Shown here: positions 1 to 6,210 of the stretch, piece after piece | How positions within the stretch are numbered: the stretch's first letter is position 1 | Layout: the number at the start of each line of letters is the position of its first letter | Assembly (NCBI GenBank): GCA_945869505.1 | Contig: CAMBOZ010000020.1 | Location: 1-18,436 of the forward strand | DNA length: 18,436 bases | Direction of reading: 5' to 3' | From: Bifidobacterium breve | GTDB lineage: Bacteria > Actinomycetota > Actinomycetes > Nanopelagicales > Nanopelagicaceae | Made by a program: the position numbers and the translations under genes | Notes under the pieces: generated by a model | Database searches by the model: none | Told to the model about the DNA's origin: nothing | Seen by the model: only the letters and a program-made list of their open reading frames with translations

Positions 1-1162
1 ACATCACCACTGGATAGGCCATTCCAACTCTAAGGTCTGTGTATTCGGCGATTAGCCCTGTGATTGAAGGTCCGAAGAAGAACCCAGCGATTCCAATTAC
101 TCCAACTCTGGAAATTGCCACCGCCGGCGCCATTCCTGGTGTCTTGCTAGCGGCCAGAATGAATGCGGGAAACATAGGCCCGATGCCCATGCCTGCAGCA
201 ATGAAGCCAATATTTACAATAATCAAAGCAGGGATTGGATAAAAGTCTGATAATGGAATCGCTATCGCAATCGCAATCCCCCAAATGCTTCCACCTAAAT
301 AACCACCAAGTTTTACCAGGCGCGCTGGACCAAAGTGGTCAAGGGCGCGATCTCCTAAGAAACGGCTTACGATCATGGCGAGTGCAAAAGATGCAAAGGC
401 AGATGCATAAACTCCTTTCTCGTATCCCATCTCATCCCGCAATAAAATTGCACCCCAATCACTTGCGGCCCCTTCACCAATCAGGCTTGCCATTAATCCA
501 AATCCCAAGAACCAAAGTGGCATGACTGATTTACCAATTAGCGAAATCTTTGATTCGTGTTCTTCTTCGCCTTTATGTCCGTCAATGCTTGAAGGAAGTA
601 AGTAATAAGCGGCAATTAAATAAGCGAAGACTGATACGACGGCTATAGCAATCAAATTAGCTTGAGGTGAAACATTGCGAGTAATCAACCCGCCAATCAC
701 AGTAGTTAAAAATGCTCCAGTGCTCCACATTGCGTGAAAGGAAGACATATAGCGCCGTCCCAAGATTTTTTCAATGACAGTGCCTTGAAAGTTGTAACAC
801 ATATCTATAAGCGCGTAACCGAGCCCCATCGTGTAGAGTGTTAGAAATAGCGTTACTGCATTTGTAGAAAGCGCCATCCCCGCCAACCCTGCGGGCATGA
901 CAAATACACCAAAGAAAATTGTGCGCTGTGAACCGTAGGTATGCATTAAGCGGCCTGCTAGCTGTGCGCCAGTTACCGAACCAAAAGCACTTCCCAATAA
1001 AACAAATCCGAATGCGCCATTTGAAAGACCGATAGCATCTTTGATTTCCGGGATCCTTGGGACCCATCCCATAGAAACTATTCCGAGCAAAAGGAAAGAG
1101 ATCCACAGAGAATTTCGCGCTAATTTCGCGCGATGAAGTTGATCAATTGTGCCGCTAGACAT
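1..1162 (-). CDS. MFS transporter, YbjJ-like (3' end outside window)
   Basis: The reverse strand is open from ATG at 1162 to the left edge, giving 387 residues without a stop; the C-terminus is missing. The protein is very hydrophobic and begins with a short polar segment followed by a helix ending GWVPRIPEIKDAIGLS. A cytoplasmic loop carrying GRLMHTYGSQR follows the second helix, matching the MFS loop 2-3 signature position. SSFHAMWSTGAF lies mid N-half, a feature I associate with the YbjJ / fucose-permease-like branch. A charged central loop (GHKGEEEHESK) separates the two six-helix halves. It is probably an inner-membrane secondary transporter; the substrate cannot be read from sequence. 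The start is supported by a -10-like TACCCT exactly 6 nt upstream and by divergence from the ybaK gene. The MFS assignment is firm and the subfamily tentative. Confidence 0.85.
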   Translation of the reverse strand, partial: MSSGTIDQLHRAKLARNSLWISFLLLGIVSMGWVPRIPEIKDAIGLSNGAFGFVLLGSAFGSVTGAQLAGRLMHTYGSQRTIFFGVFVMPAGLAGMALSTNAVTLFLTLYTMGLGYALIDMCYNFQGTVIEKILGRRYMSSFHAMWSTGAFLTTVIGGLITRNVSPQANLIAIAVVSVFAYLIAAYYLLPSSIDGHKGEEEHESKISLIGKSVMPLWFLGFGLMASLIGEGAASDWGAILLRDEMGYEKGVYASAFASFALAMIVSRFLGDRALDHFGPARLVKLGGYLGGSIWGIAIAIAIPLSDFYPIPALIIVNIGFIAAGMGIGPMFPAFILAASKTPGMAPAVAISRVGVIGIAGFFFGPSITGLIAEYTDLRVGMAYPVVM

Positions 1163-1184
1163 TTGCCAAGGGTATCCTGCAACC
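1163..1184. promoter_or_regulatory. Putative bidirectional leaderless promoter, MFS / ybaK
   Basis: The 22 bp between the two divergent start codons hold two opposed TANNNT hexamers. TATCCT on plus (1173-1178) is followed by 6 nt and then ATG at 1185. TACCCT on minus (1174-1169) is followed by 6 nt and then ATG at 1162. They share the TA at 1173-1174, which is the exact centre of the interval. In actinobacteria a -10 about 6-7 nt from the start codon usually means a leaderless mRNA. There is no room for a Shine-Dalgarno sequence on either side. The same layout recurs at 9182-9203. The -10 assignment is inferred from pattern only. Confidence 0.6.
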
Positions 1185-1673
1185 ATGGAAGGCATCTTAG
1201 AAAAGGCAGCGGTAAAACGATTTATTAAGGCCGCCTCAGATCTTGGAGTAAAGGGAGAAGTAACTGTTCTTTCAGAAACTGCCCGAACCGCTGTTGATGC
1301 AGCCAACGGTCTTGGCATTGAAGTCGGCCAAATCGCATCCTCGCTAATCTTCAAATTGCCTTCTGGCAATCCTCTCTTGATTATCACTAGCGGCCGCCAT
1401 CGCGTTGATACAGATTTAGTTGCGAAGAAATTAGGCATTGCTGAACTTGGTCGCGCCGATGCCAATTACGTTAAAGAAGTTTCCGGATATTCGGTAGGTG
1501 GCGTTGCACCGCTAGGTTGGATTACTCCCCCAGAGCAAATAATCATCGACCAAGCTCTCAATGATTACGAAGTCGTATGGGCAGCTTCTGGCCACCCACA
1601 CGCCGTTTACCCAACAACCTATACAGAATTAATTCAAAGCACTGGTGCGACGCCAATGGTTGTTGGCGATTAA
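1185..1673 (+). CDS. YbaK/EbsC-family aminoacyl-tRNA deacylase
   Basis: This 162-residue protein has the YbaK/EbsC/ProX editing fold: a central SLIFK strand, then TSGRHRVDTDLVAKKLG and the SGYSVGGVAPLG loop that is the family signature. Family members hydrolyse mischarged aminoacyl-tRNAs such as Cys-tRNA(Pro) or Ala-tRNA(Pro) in the cytoplasm. The strand before the signature reads IASSLIFK, where YbaK and ProX usually have a catalytic Lys two residues before LIF; here Ser occupies that place. I believe this substitution is common in actinobacterial members, so activity and substrate are uncertain. I chose ATG 1185 rather than an upstream in-frame ATG at 1149, because it sits 6 nt after a -10-like hexamer and the extra 12 residues look non-family. 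The stop overlaps the convergent arsC stop by 4 bp (TTAA). Confidence 0.85.
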   Translation: MEGILEKAAVKRFIKAASDLGVKGEVTVLSETARTAVDAANGLGIEVGQIASSLIFKLPSGNPLLIITSGRHRVDTDLVAKKLGIAELGRADANYVKEVSGYSVGGVAPLGWITPPEQIIIDQALNDYEVVWAASGHPHAVYPTTYTELIQSTGATPMVVGD

Positions 1674-2068
1674 CTAAGTAGTTCGGAAAGTAACTTCTCG
1701 ACGCGCGCTTTTATTTCATCTCTAATTACGCGAACTGGCTCAATCCCCTGCCCCGCTGGATCTTCCAGTACCCAATCTTCATAGCGCTTACCGGGATAAA
1801 ACGGGCAGACATCGCCGCAGCCCATGGTGATAACCGCATCTGATTCTTGTACTGCTTCAGGTGTTAAAACTTTAGGAGTGTTATTTGCGATATCGATTCC
1901 GACTTCGGCCATCGCTGCTACGGCAACTGGGTTAATGGAATCTTTTGGAGCAGAACCTGCGGAAAGCACTTCTACGCGTCCTTGGCCGAGTTCGCGCATA
2001 AAACCTGCCGCCATTTGAGAACGGCCGGCGTTATGTACGCATACAAAAAGGACTGTTGGTTTGCTCAT
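1670..2068 (-). CDS. arsC: Arsenate reductase, low-molecular-weight phosphatase type
   Basis: This 132-residue cytoplasmic enzyme of the LMW protein tyrosine phosphatase fold reduces arsenate to arsenite. The P-loop is CVHNAGRS at residues 10-17 (CX5RS), with Cys10 as nucleophile. Two further cysteines at 84 and 88 (MGCGDVCP) sit where thioredoxin-coupled ArsC enzymes have their shuttling pair. The general acid is Asp103 in EDPAG. Length matches the family. It is the downstream gene of a two-gene unit: the aquaporin gene ends 19 nt upstream on the same strand, and that spacer carries only a weak purine-rich SD. Arsenite produced here would leave through the neighbouring channel. Thioredoxin rather than mycothiol coupling is inferred from the Cys pair. 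Confidence 0.92.
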   Translation of the reverse strand: MSKPTVLFVCVHNAGRSQMAAGFMRELGQGRVEVLSAGSAPKDSINPVAVAAMAEVGIDIANNTPKVLTPEAVQESDAVITMGCGDVCPFYPGKRYEDWVLEDPAGQGIEPVRVIRDEIKARVEKLLSELLS

Positions 2069-2087
2069 TTAATGCTCGTTTCTTTTC

Positions 2088-2747
2088 TCAATCTCGGTTT
2101 TTTGAAATTATAAAATTGGTTAAGGCAATGCCAGCAATGGCACCGATTACTTGCGCTGCAATAAATGGCAAGACAGATGCGGGTGCAATGCCTGCGAATG
2201 AATCAGAGAGAGTTCTTGCCACAGTTACAACGGGGTTGGCAAAGCTAGTTGATGAAGTAAAGAAGTAGGCGGCAGATATATAAGCGCCAACGAGAACTGG
2301 AATCTTGGCTTCGCTCTTTTGCGCGATTGCGGTGAAGATAATAAAGACTAAGCCAGCTGTTGCCAGAATTTCACTCACGAAGAGATCTGTGCCCGTGCGA
2401 TCTTTATGTGAGATTTCAATAATTGGTAATTTGAAGATGAAGTTAGCGAGGGCAACGCCGATCACTGCGCCAACTAACTGCGCCGCAAGGTAGGCCGCTG
2501 CAAGAGAAGGCGTGATGTTCTTCTTAAACGACTGGATTACAGTCACAACTGGGTTGAAGTGCGCTCCGCTAACAGGTCCCAATAAGGTGATGAGAATGTA
2601 GAGAATTAGACCGGTTGCCGCTGAGTTAATCGTTAACTGCACGCCAACATCTTTTGAAAGGTTGGTAGCCATTACGCCTGAACCGATTACAACCAACAGC
2701 AAAGTGGCGGTGCCAATTACTTCGGCAAATATTCGTCTCAGATTCAC
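2088..2747 (-). CDS. MIP/aquaporin-family channel, probable arsenite efflux (AqpS-like)
   Basis: This 219-residue, six-helix MIP channel has two half-helix motifs. They read SGAHFNPVVT (loop B, around residue 60) and SFANPVVTVART (loop E, around residue 170). Both canonical NPA triplets are therefore NPV. The second repeat continues LSDSFAGIAPASV, typical of bacterial aquaglyceroporins found beside arsC. Such channels let As(OH)3 leave the cell down its gradient after arsenate reduction, as described for AqpS of Sinorhizobium meliloti. The start is GTG at 2747. A purine run GGGGA abuts it with no SD spacing, while GATGAT lies 6 nt upstream, so a leaderless mRNA is possible. No arsR is seen next to the pair. 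Glycerol or water transport is an alternative, but the arsC neighbour favours arsenite. Confidence 0.85.
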   Translation of the reverse strand: MNLRRIFAEVIGTATLLLVVIGSGVMATNLSKDVGVQLTINSAATGLILYILITLLGPVSGAHFNPVVTVIQSFKKNITPSLAAAYLAAQLVGAVIGVALANFIFKLPIIEISHKDRTGTDLFVSEILATAGLVFIIFTAIAQKSEAKIPVLVGAYISAAYFFTSSTSFANPVVTVARTLSDSFAGIAPASVLPFIAAQVIGAIAGIALTNFIISKNRD

Positions 2748-2812
2748 TCCCCAATCATCGGGTATAGATCAGCGGGCAATGCCCTGCGGCACAGAGTAAT
2801 ATTCAATTTAAG
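2748..2812. promoter_or_regulatory. Divergent intergenic region, aquaporin / hydrolase
   Basis: The 65-bp spacer separates the arsenic unit (minus) from the hydrolase-carotenoid unit (plus). TAATAT at 2797-2802 is a good -10 candidate for the plus strand, 10 nt before ATG 2813. No SD is visible there, so the leader is very short or absent. On minus, GATGAT (2759-2754) sits 6 nt from GTG 2747. A perfect inverted repeat GGGCAATGCCC lies at 2774-2784, between the two promoters, and could be an operator. Its 5-bp arms are too short to be convincing alone. Confidence 0.4.
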
Positions 2813-3616
2813 ATGAACATTACGTTAACGCGGTACCCAGCGAATAGAGAAGCCGCTCCACACATTGCCTTGATTCACGGCATGGGGTCTGCTGCAACTG
2901 CTTGGAAGCCACTTACGCCTCACCTGTTAAATCACTTTAATGTGATTACCGTGGATCTGCCTGGCCACGGCGAATCCGCTTTCACAAAAGGTCAGGCGAT
3001 GGATCCGGCTTCGATTGCTAAACAAGTTGTGCACCAAATTGAAAATGAGTTTGGATTAAATGAGTTTGATCTAGTTGGAAACTCTTGGGGTGGATGGATC
3101 GCACTTGAGATGGCCGCTAATTTCCCCGCGAAAATAAGTAGCGTTACCGCACTAGCACCGGCTGGATTTTGGTTGGCTTCGTATGTTCAACGCGCGCCTG
3201 GCACCGCAACTCTGCAGTTCTTGGCTAAGAACTCTGCGCTACTTGCCCCGACTTATTTGAAATATGAATGGGCTCGTAAATTAGGTTTTGAAGATGTCTC
3301 GCCGCATTGGCGCAGCTTTACTTATGATCTCTGCCTTGATGCAACAGTTGCAATGGCAAATTCCAAGGGTTACTTTCCGGCCTGGGATGGGATGTTAGGC
3401 AAGCGTTTTGATTCGCAAATCGATCAACACATTCCCGTAAAAATCATCTTTGGAGATACAGATAAAACTTTGCCTGCTACCACTTGTCAAGAACGTGCGA
3501 TGGCACCCAAGCATTCACAATGGATCACCCTTTCAGAATGCGGTCATGCACCAATGTGGGATAACGTTGAAACAGTTGCTGATCATATTCTGGAGATCAC
3601 TGGAATTAGGCGATGA
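2813..3616 (+). CDS. Alpha/beta-fold hydrolase
   Basis: This 267-residue soluble alpha/beta hydrolase has a complete catalytic set: oxyanion loop HGMGS (22-26), DLPGHG (48-53), nucleophile elbow GNSWGG with Ser91, acid Asp217 in the GDTDKTLP segment, and His245 in ECGHAPMWD. A helical cap occupies roughly residues 115-195. The substrate cannot be told; esterases, epoxide hydrolases and C-C hydrolases share these motifs. The stop overlaps the crtA-like start by 4 nt (ATGA), so translation is probably coupled. That makes it the first gene of the carotenoid-modification unit and raises the possibility of acting on a carotenoid ester or acyl glycoside, though context is the only argument. Confidence 0.88.
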   Translation: MNITLTRYPANREAAPHIALIHGMGSAATAWKPLTPHLLNHFNVITVDLPGHGESAFTKGQAMDPASIAKQVVHQIENEFGLNEFDLVGNSWGGWIALEMAANFPAKISSVTALAPAGFWLASYVQRAPGTATLQFLAKNSALLAPTYLKYEWARKLGFEDVSPHWRSFTYDLCLDATVAMANSKGYFPAWDGMLGKRFDSQIDQHIPVKIIFGDTDKTLPATTCQERAMAPKHSQWITLSECGHAPMWDNVETVADHILEITGIRR

Positions 3617-4278
3617 GCACTTCTGAAGTTACGGTCATATATTTTTGGAATATCAAGCCACGAAATATTGGTTTTGCACTTCTTCGTATGGCACTCGACC
3701 GCGGGGCTTTACGCCGATTAAGCGGTGTGCGATTTGCCAAGATGCTTGGTACCGGAAAAGGAGAAACTTTTACTCCTCGTGATGCCGATGCCAATCGCTG
3801 GGGTGCATTGGTCGTTATTGATAGCGCAAATGTGCAAGCGCTAGATAATTCAAAATTGGTCAAGAGATGGCGAGCCCATTCGCTATCAGAAGTTAGATAC
3901 TTACTAGATCCAATCTCATCTCACGGGCTGTGGGCAAAGACCAATCCCTTTGCATATTCGGCAGTTCAGACTGATGGTGAAGTAATTGCCATTACTCGTG
4001 CTCGAATTAAATGGTTCCAGAATTTGCGATTCTGGCGCGCTGTCCCACCTGTGACGCAAAGTCTTCACTCATCTCCTGGGCTAATTAATACCATCGGGAT
4101 CGGTGAAGCCCCGATCGGATTGCAAGGAACTTTCTCGCACTGGCAAACAGGTGCAGCTCTTCGAAACTTCGCATACAAGGGTGCTGCGCATCAAGACGCG
4201 ATTGCTGCAACAGAGCGCCACAATTGGTATGCCGAAGAACTCTTCGCCCGCTTTGCAGTACGCGATATTCGCGGCTAA
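3613..4278 (+). CDS. crtA: CrtA-like (spheroidene monooxygenase family) carotenoid oxygenase
   Basis: This 221-residue protein resembles CrtA, the monooxygenase that introduces oxygen at C-2 of acyclic 1-hydroxy or 1-methoxy carotenoids. Family-like segments appear in order: LGTGKGETFTPRDAD (45-59), a W-rich strand, a region ending DPISSHGLW, ITRARIKW, FWRAVPP, GIGEAPIGLQGTFSHW (near 160-175) and the C-terminal WYAEELFARFAV. Length is close to the short form of the family. It starts inside the hydrolase stop and lies 47 bp before the cruF-like gene, so the neighbours supply 1-hydroxylated, acyclic-ended substrates. The same family occurs in bacteria with other roles, so the exact reaction (2-hydroxylation or 2-ketolation) is inference. 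The symbol denotes family, not proven orthology. Confidence 0.78.
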   Translation: MSTSEVTVIYFWNIKPRNIGFALLRMALDRGALRRLSGVRFAKMLGTGKGETFTPRDADANRWGALVVIDSANVQALDNSKLVKRWRAHSLSEVRYLLDPISSHGLWAKTNPFAYSAVQTDGEVIAITRARIKWFQNLRFWRAVPPVTQSLHSSPGLINTIGIGEAPIGLQGTFSHWQTGAALRNFAYKGAAHQDAIAATERHNWYAEELFARFAVRDIRG

Positions 4279-4325
4279 AAATCGCTAAATTACTAAGTAA
4301 TCCGTAAGTAGGGCAGACTTAGCCT
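4279..4325 (+). promoter_or_regulatory. Spacer before cruF with 13-bp palindrome and possible promoter
   Basis: The short gap between crtA-like and cruF-like genes holds a perfect inverted repeat, ATTACTAAGTAAT at 4289-4301 (6-bp arms around one base). CAGACT at 4314-4319 has the A2/T6 pattern of a weak -10 and lies 6 nt before ATG 4326. No clear SD precedes the ATG. The palindrome is AT-rich with no following T-run, so it does not look like a terminator; an operator or chance are both possible. Confidence 0.3.
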
Positions 4326-5129
4326 ATGTCGATTCGTCATTACAACCCACGCAGGCGCCATCGCCGCGGCATTTCGGATCGCTCCCGCTTTTTTCTTTAC
4401 CTAATTCTCTCTGCCGCTCTTCTATTACAAGTCTCTTATCCGTTGCTCGATGGTGAGTCACTTCGCGTCGTAACGATCGCAACTGTTTATTGGGGTGCGG
4501 CCGCAATGGCACTTCACGCACTACTTTCTTTTGGTGCTCGCTATGCATTTACATATTTGGCGATTTCACTAACCTTCGGTTTCTTTATTGAACTACTTGG
4601 AGTTTCAACTGGTTGGCCTTTTGGTGTTTATGAATACGATCCTTCGCTTGGTCTGCAATTAATAGGCGTTCCACTTGTTGTTCCATTTGCGTGGGCGATG
4701 ATTGCGCACCCAATTTTATGTGTTGCAAGGCGCGTCACCAATAACTGGGTATTTCTCTACGGTGGATTCGGAATGATGGCTTATGACTTATTCCTTGATC
4801 CACAAATGGTTAACGCCGGTCGTTGGACTTGGGAAGTACCTGGCTCACACGTTCCATTTATGCCAGAAATCCCACTTTCGAATGCCTTTGGTTGGTTGTT
4901 ATCTGGCATGGCCTTGATCGCCCTGCTCCACTTGGCGCTCCCCCGCGAGCGAAGAAAACTAAGTGCAAGTTACACGGCAGTTGATATCTTCTTAATCTGG
5001 ACCTGGTTTGCTGGAGTAGTTTCAAATCTCTTCTTCTTCGATCGCCCCGGAATAGCGTTTCTATTCGGAGCCTGCTTTGGTCTCTTCCTTGCACCATATC
5101 TATTCTCGCGCTGGCTTGGGCGCCCTTAA
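4326..5129 (+). CDS. cruF: Carotenoid 1,2-hydratase, CruF-like (DUF422)
   Basis: This 267-residue integral membrane protein has about seven hydrophobic helices after a basic N-terminus (RRRHRR). The DUF422/CruF hallmarks are visible: an acidic residue in FFIELLG near 89, GWPFGVYEYDPSLG (96-109), VPLVVPFAW (115-123), MAYDLFLDPQMV (151-162), GRWTWEVPG and the SNAFGW helix start (185-190). CruF adds water across the psi end of lycopene or gamma-carotene to give a tertiary 1-hydroxyl. It precedes the glycosyltransferase and desaturase genes, an order matching known CruF-CruG-CrtD style clusters for carotenoid glycosides. A C50 bacterioruberin-type hydratase is the main alternative, but no C50 elongase or cyclase gene is visible here. 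Confidence 0.85.
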   Translation: MSIRHYNPRRRHRRGISDRSRFFLYLILSAALLLQVSYPLLDGESLRVVTIATVYWGAAAMALHALLSFGARYAFTYLAISLTFGFFIELLGVSTGWPFGVYEYDPSLGLQLIGVPLVVPFAWAMIAHPILCVARRVTNNWVFLYGGFGMMAYDLFLDPQMVNAGRWTWEVPGSHVPFMPEIPLSNAFGWLLSGMALIALLHLALPRERRKLSASYTAVDIFLIWTWFAGVVSNLFFFDRPGIAFLFGACFGLFLAPYLFSRWLGRP

Positions 5130-5139
5130 CTATTTAAAC

Positions 5140-6210
5140 GTGTTTACTAACTTAATTTTCTTTGCAACAGCGCTACTTCTTCTTTTGGCAATCACTAATT
5201 TCTTTACAATTCGCCGGCCCGAATCTGTAACTCAGCGCTCGGAAAGTGTAAGCATCCTGATTCCAGTCCGAAATGAAGCCGAAAATATCGCCGATCTGGT
5301 TTTGAGTCTGCAGACGCAGCAATTCTTAGTTAAGCCTGAAATCATCTTCATAAATGATTCATCTACAGATGAAACTCTGAAAAAGTTGCAGCAGGCAACG
5401 CTGGGTGGAGCGCAGATTAAAGTTGTAAACGCACCAAGCCTTCCGAGCGGTTGGCTGGGCAAGCCGTGGGCACTTCAGCAAGGATTTTTACAAGCCAATG
5501 GCGAAATTGTTGTAACCCTTGATGCAGACGTTCGATTAACTCCGACGGGTATCTCCCAGGCTATTGCAATGTTGGGTGAGCGTGCATTTATTTCACCGTA
5601 CCCAAGACAGATCGCTAAAACTTTTTCGGAGCGTTTGATTCAACCTTTATTGCAATGGTCATGGATGAGCACAGTGCCACTGCGCATAGCTGAAAAATCT
5701 TCAAGAACTTCACTCGCTGTTGCTAATGGACAATTCTTCGTTGTGCGCAAGAGCGCGCTAAATAAGATTGGTGGTTTTGAGGCCATTGCATCTCAAGTGC
5801 TAGACGATATGGAATTGTCGCGGGCGCTAATTAAATCTGGTGCACGCGGAGGAGTTGGCGATGGGTCTTCACTTGCGCAAACGCGGATGTATCAAAACTT
5901 TGCAGAAATTAGAGCGGGGTATGGAAAATCCCTTTGGAAGGCTTTTGGAAAGAAAAGCGGAAGCGCTGGCGCGATCACATTTCTATTTGCGACTGGGATC
6001 GCCCCGCTAATTTCGTGGGCGAACGGGAGCCCACTTGGTTTCATGGCCTATGGATTTGTTGTTATTACCCGAATGCTCAGCGCTTATCGCTCGCGCGGAA
6101 AATTAATGGATTCATTTCTACATCCAATTTCGTGCGCTATCTTGATCTATCTAATTATCTATAGCTGGCGCGCACGCGGTGTTGTTGCGTGGAAAGGTCG
6201 CACGCTATGA
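5140..6210 (+). CDS. cruG: Carotenoid glycosyltransferase, CruG-like (GT2)
   Basis: This membrane-anchored family 2 glycosyltransferase has 356 residues from GTG 5140. A hydrophobic N-terminal helix is followed by the GT-A core: SVSILIPVRNEAENI, FINDSSTDET (about 70-79), LDADVRL with the metal-binding DAD (about 128-130), and VLDDMELSRALIKSG, the catalytic acidic region. Two or three C-terminal helices follow. CruG attaches a sugar to the 2-hydroxyl of hydrated carotenoid end groups; donor and position are not readable here. The start is uncertain. TTG 5077 and TTG 5116 are in frame and would overlap cruF by 53 or 14 nt. I prefer 5140 because it lies just after the cruF stop and directly before the helix. 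The stop overlaps the crtD-like start as ATGA. Confidence 0.82.
   Translation: MFTNLIFFATALLLLLAITNFFTIRRPESVTQRSESVSILIPVRNEAENIADLVLSLQTQQFLVKPEIIFINDSSTDETLKKLQQATLGGAQIKVVNAPSLPSGWLGKPWALQQGFLQANGEIVVTLDADVRLTPTGISQAIAMLGERAFISPYPRQIAKTFSERLIQPLLQWSWMSTVPLRIAEKSSRTSLAVANGQFFVVRKSALNKIGGFEAIASQVLDDMELSRALIKSGARGGVGDGSSLAQTRMYQNFAEIRAGYGKSLWKAFGKKSGSAGAITFLFATGIAPLISWANGSPLGFMAYGFVVITRMLSAYRSRGKLMDSFLHPISCAILIYLIIYSWRARGVVAWKGRTL

Noticed and set aside
235..1106. Open frames at 235-525 (plus) and 771-1106 (minus) over the transporter gene
   Set aside because: Both are out of frame with the continuous 387-residue MFS reading on the minus strand and show no family features.
5077..5139. Extended CruG N-terminus from TTG 5077
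   Set aside because: The added residues overlap cruF by 53 nt, look unlike a membrane-anchor N-terminus, and the GTG at 5140 fits the gene spacing better; kept only as an alternative.
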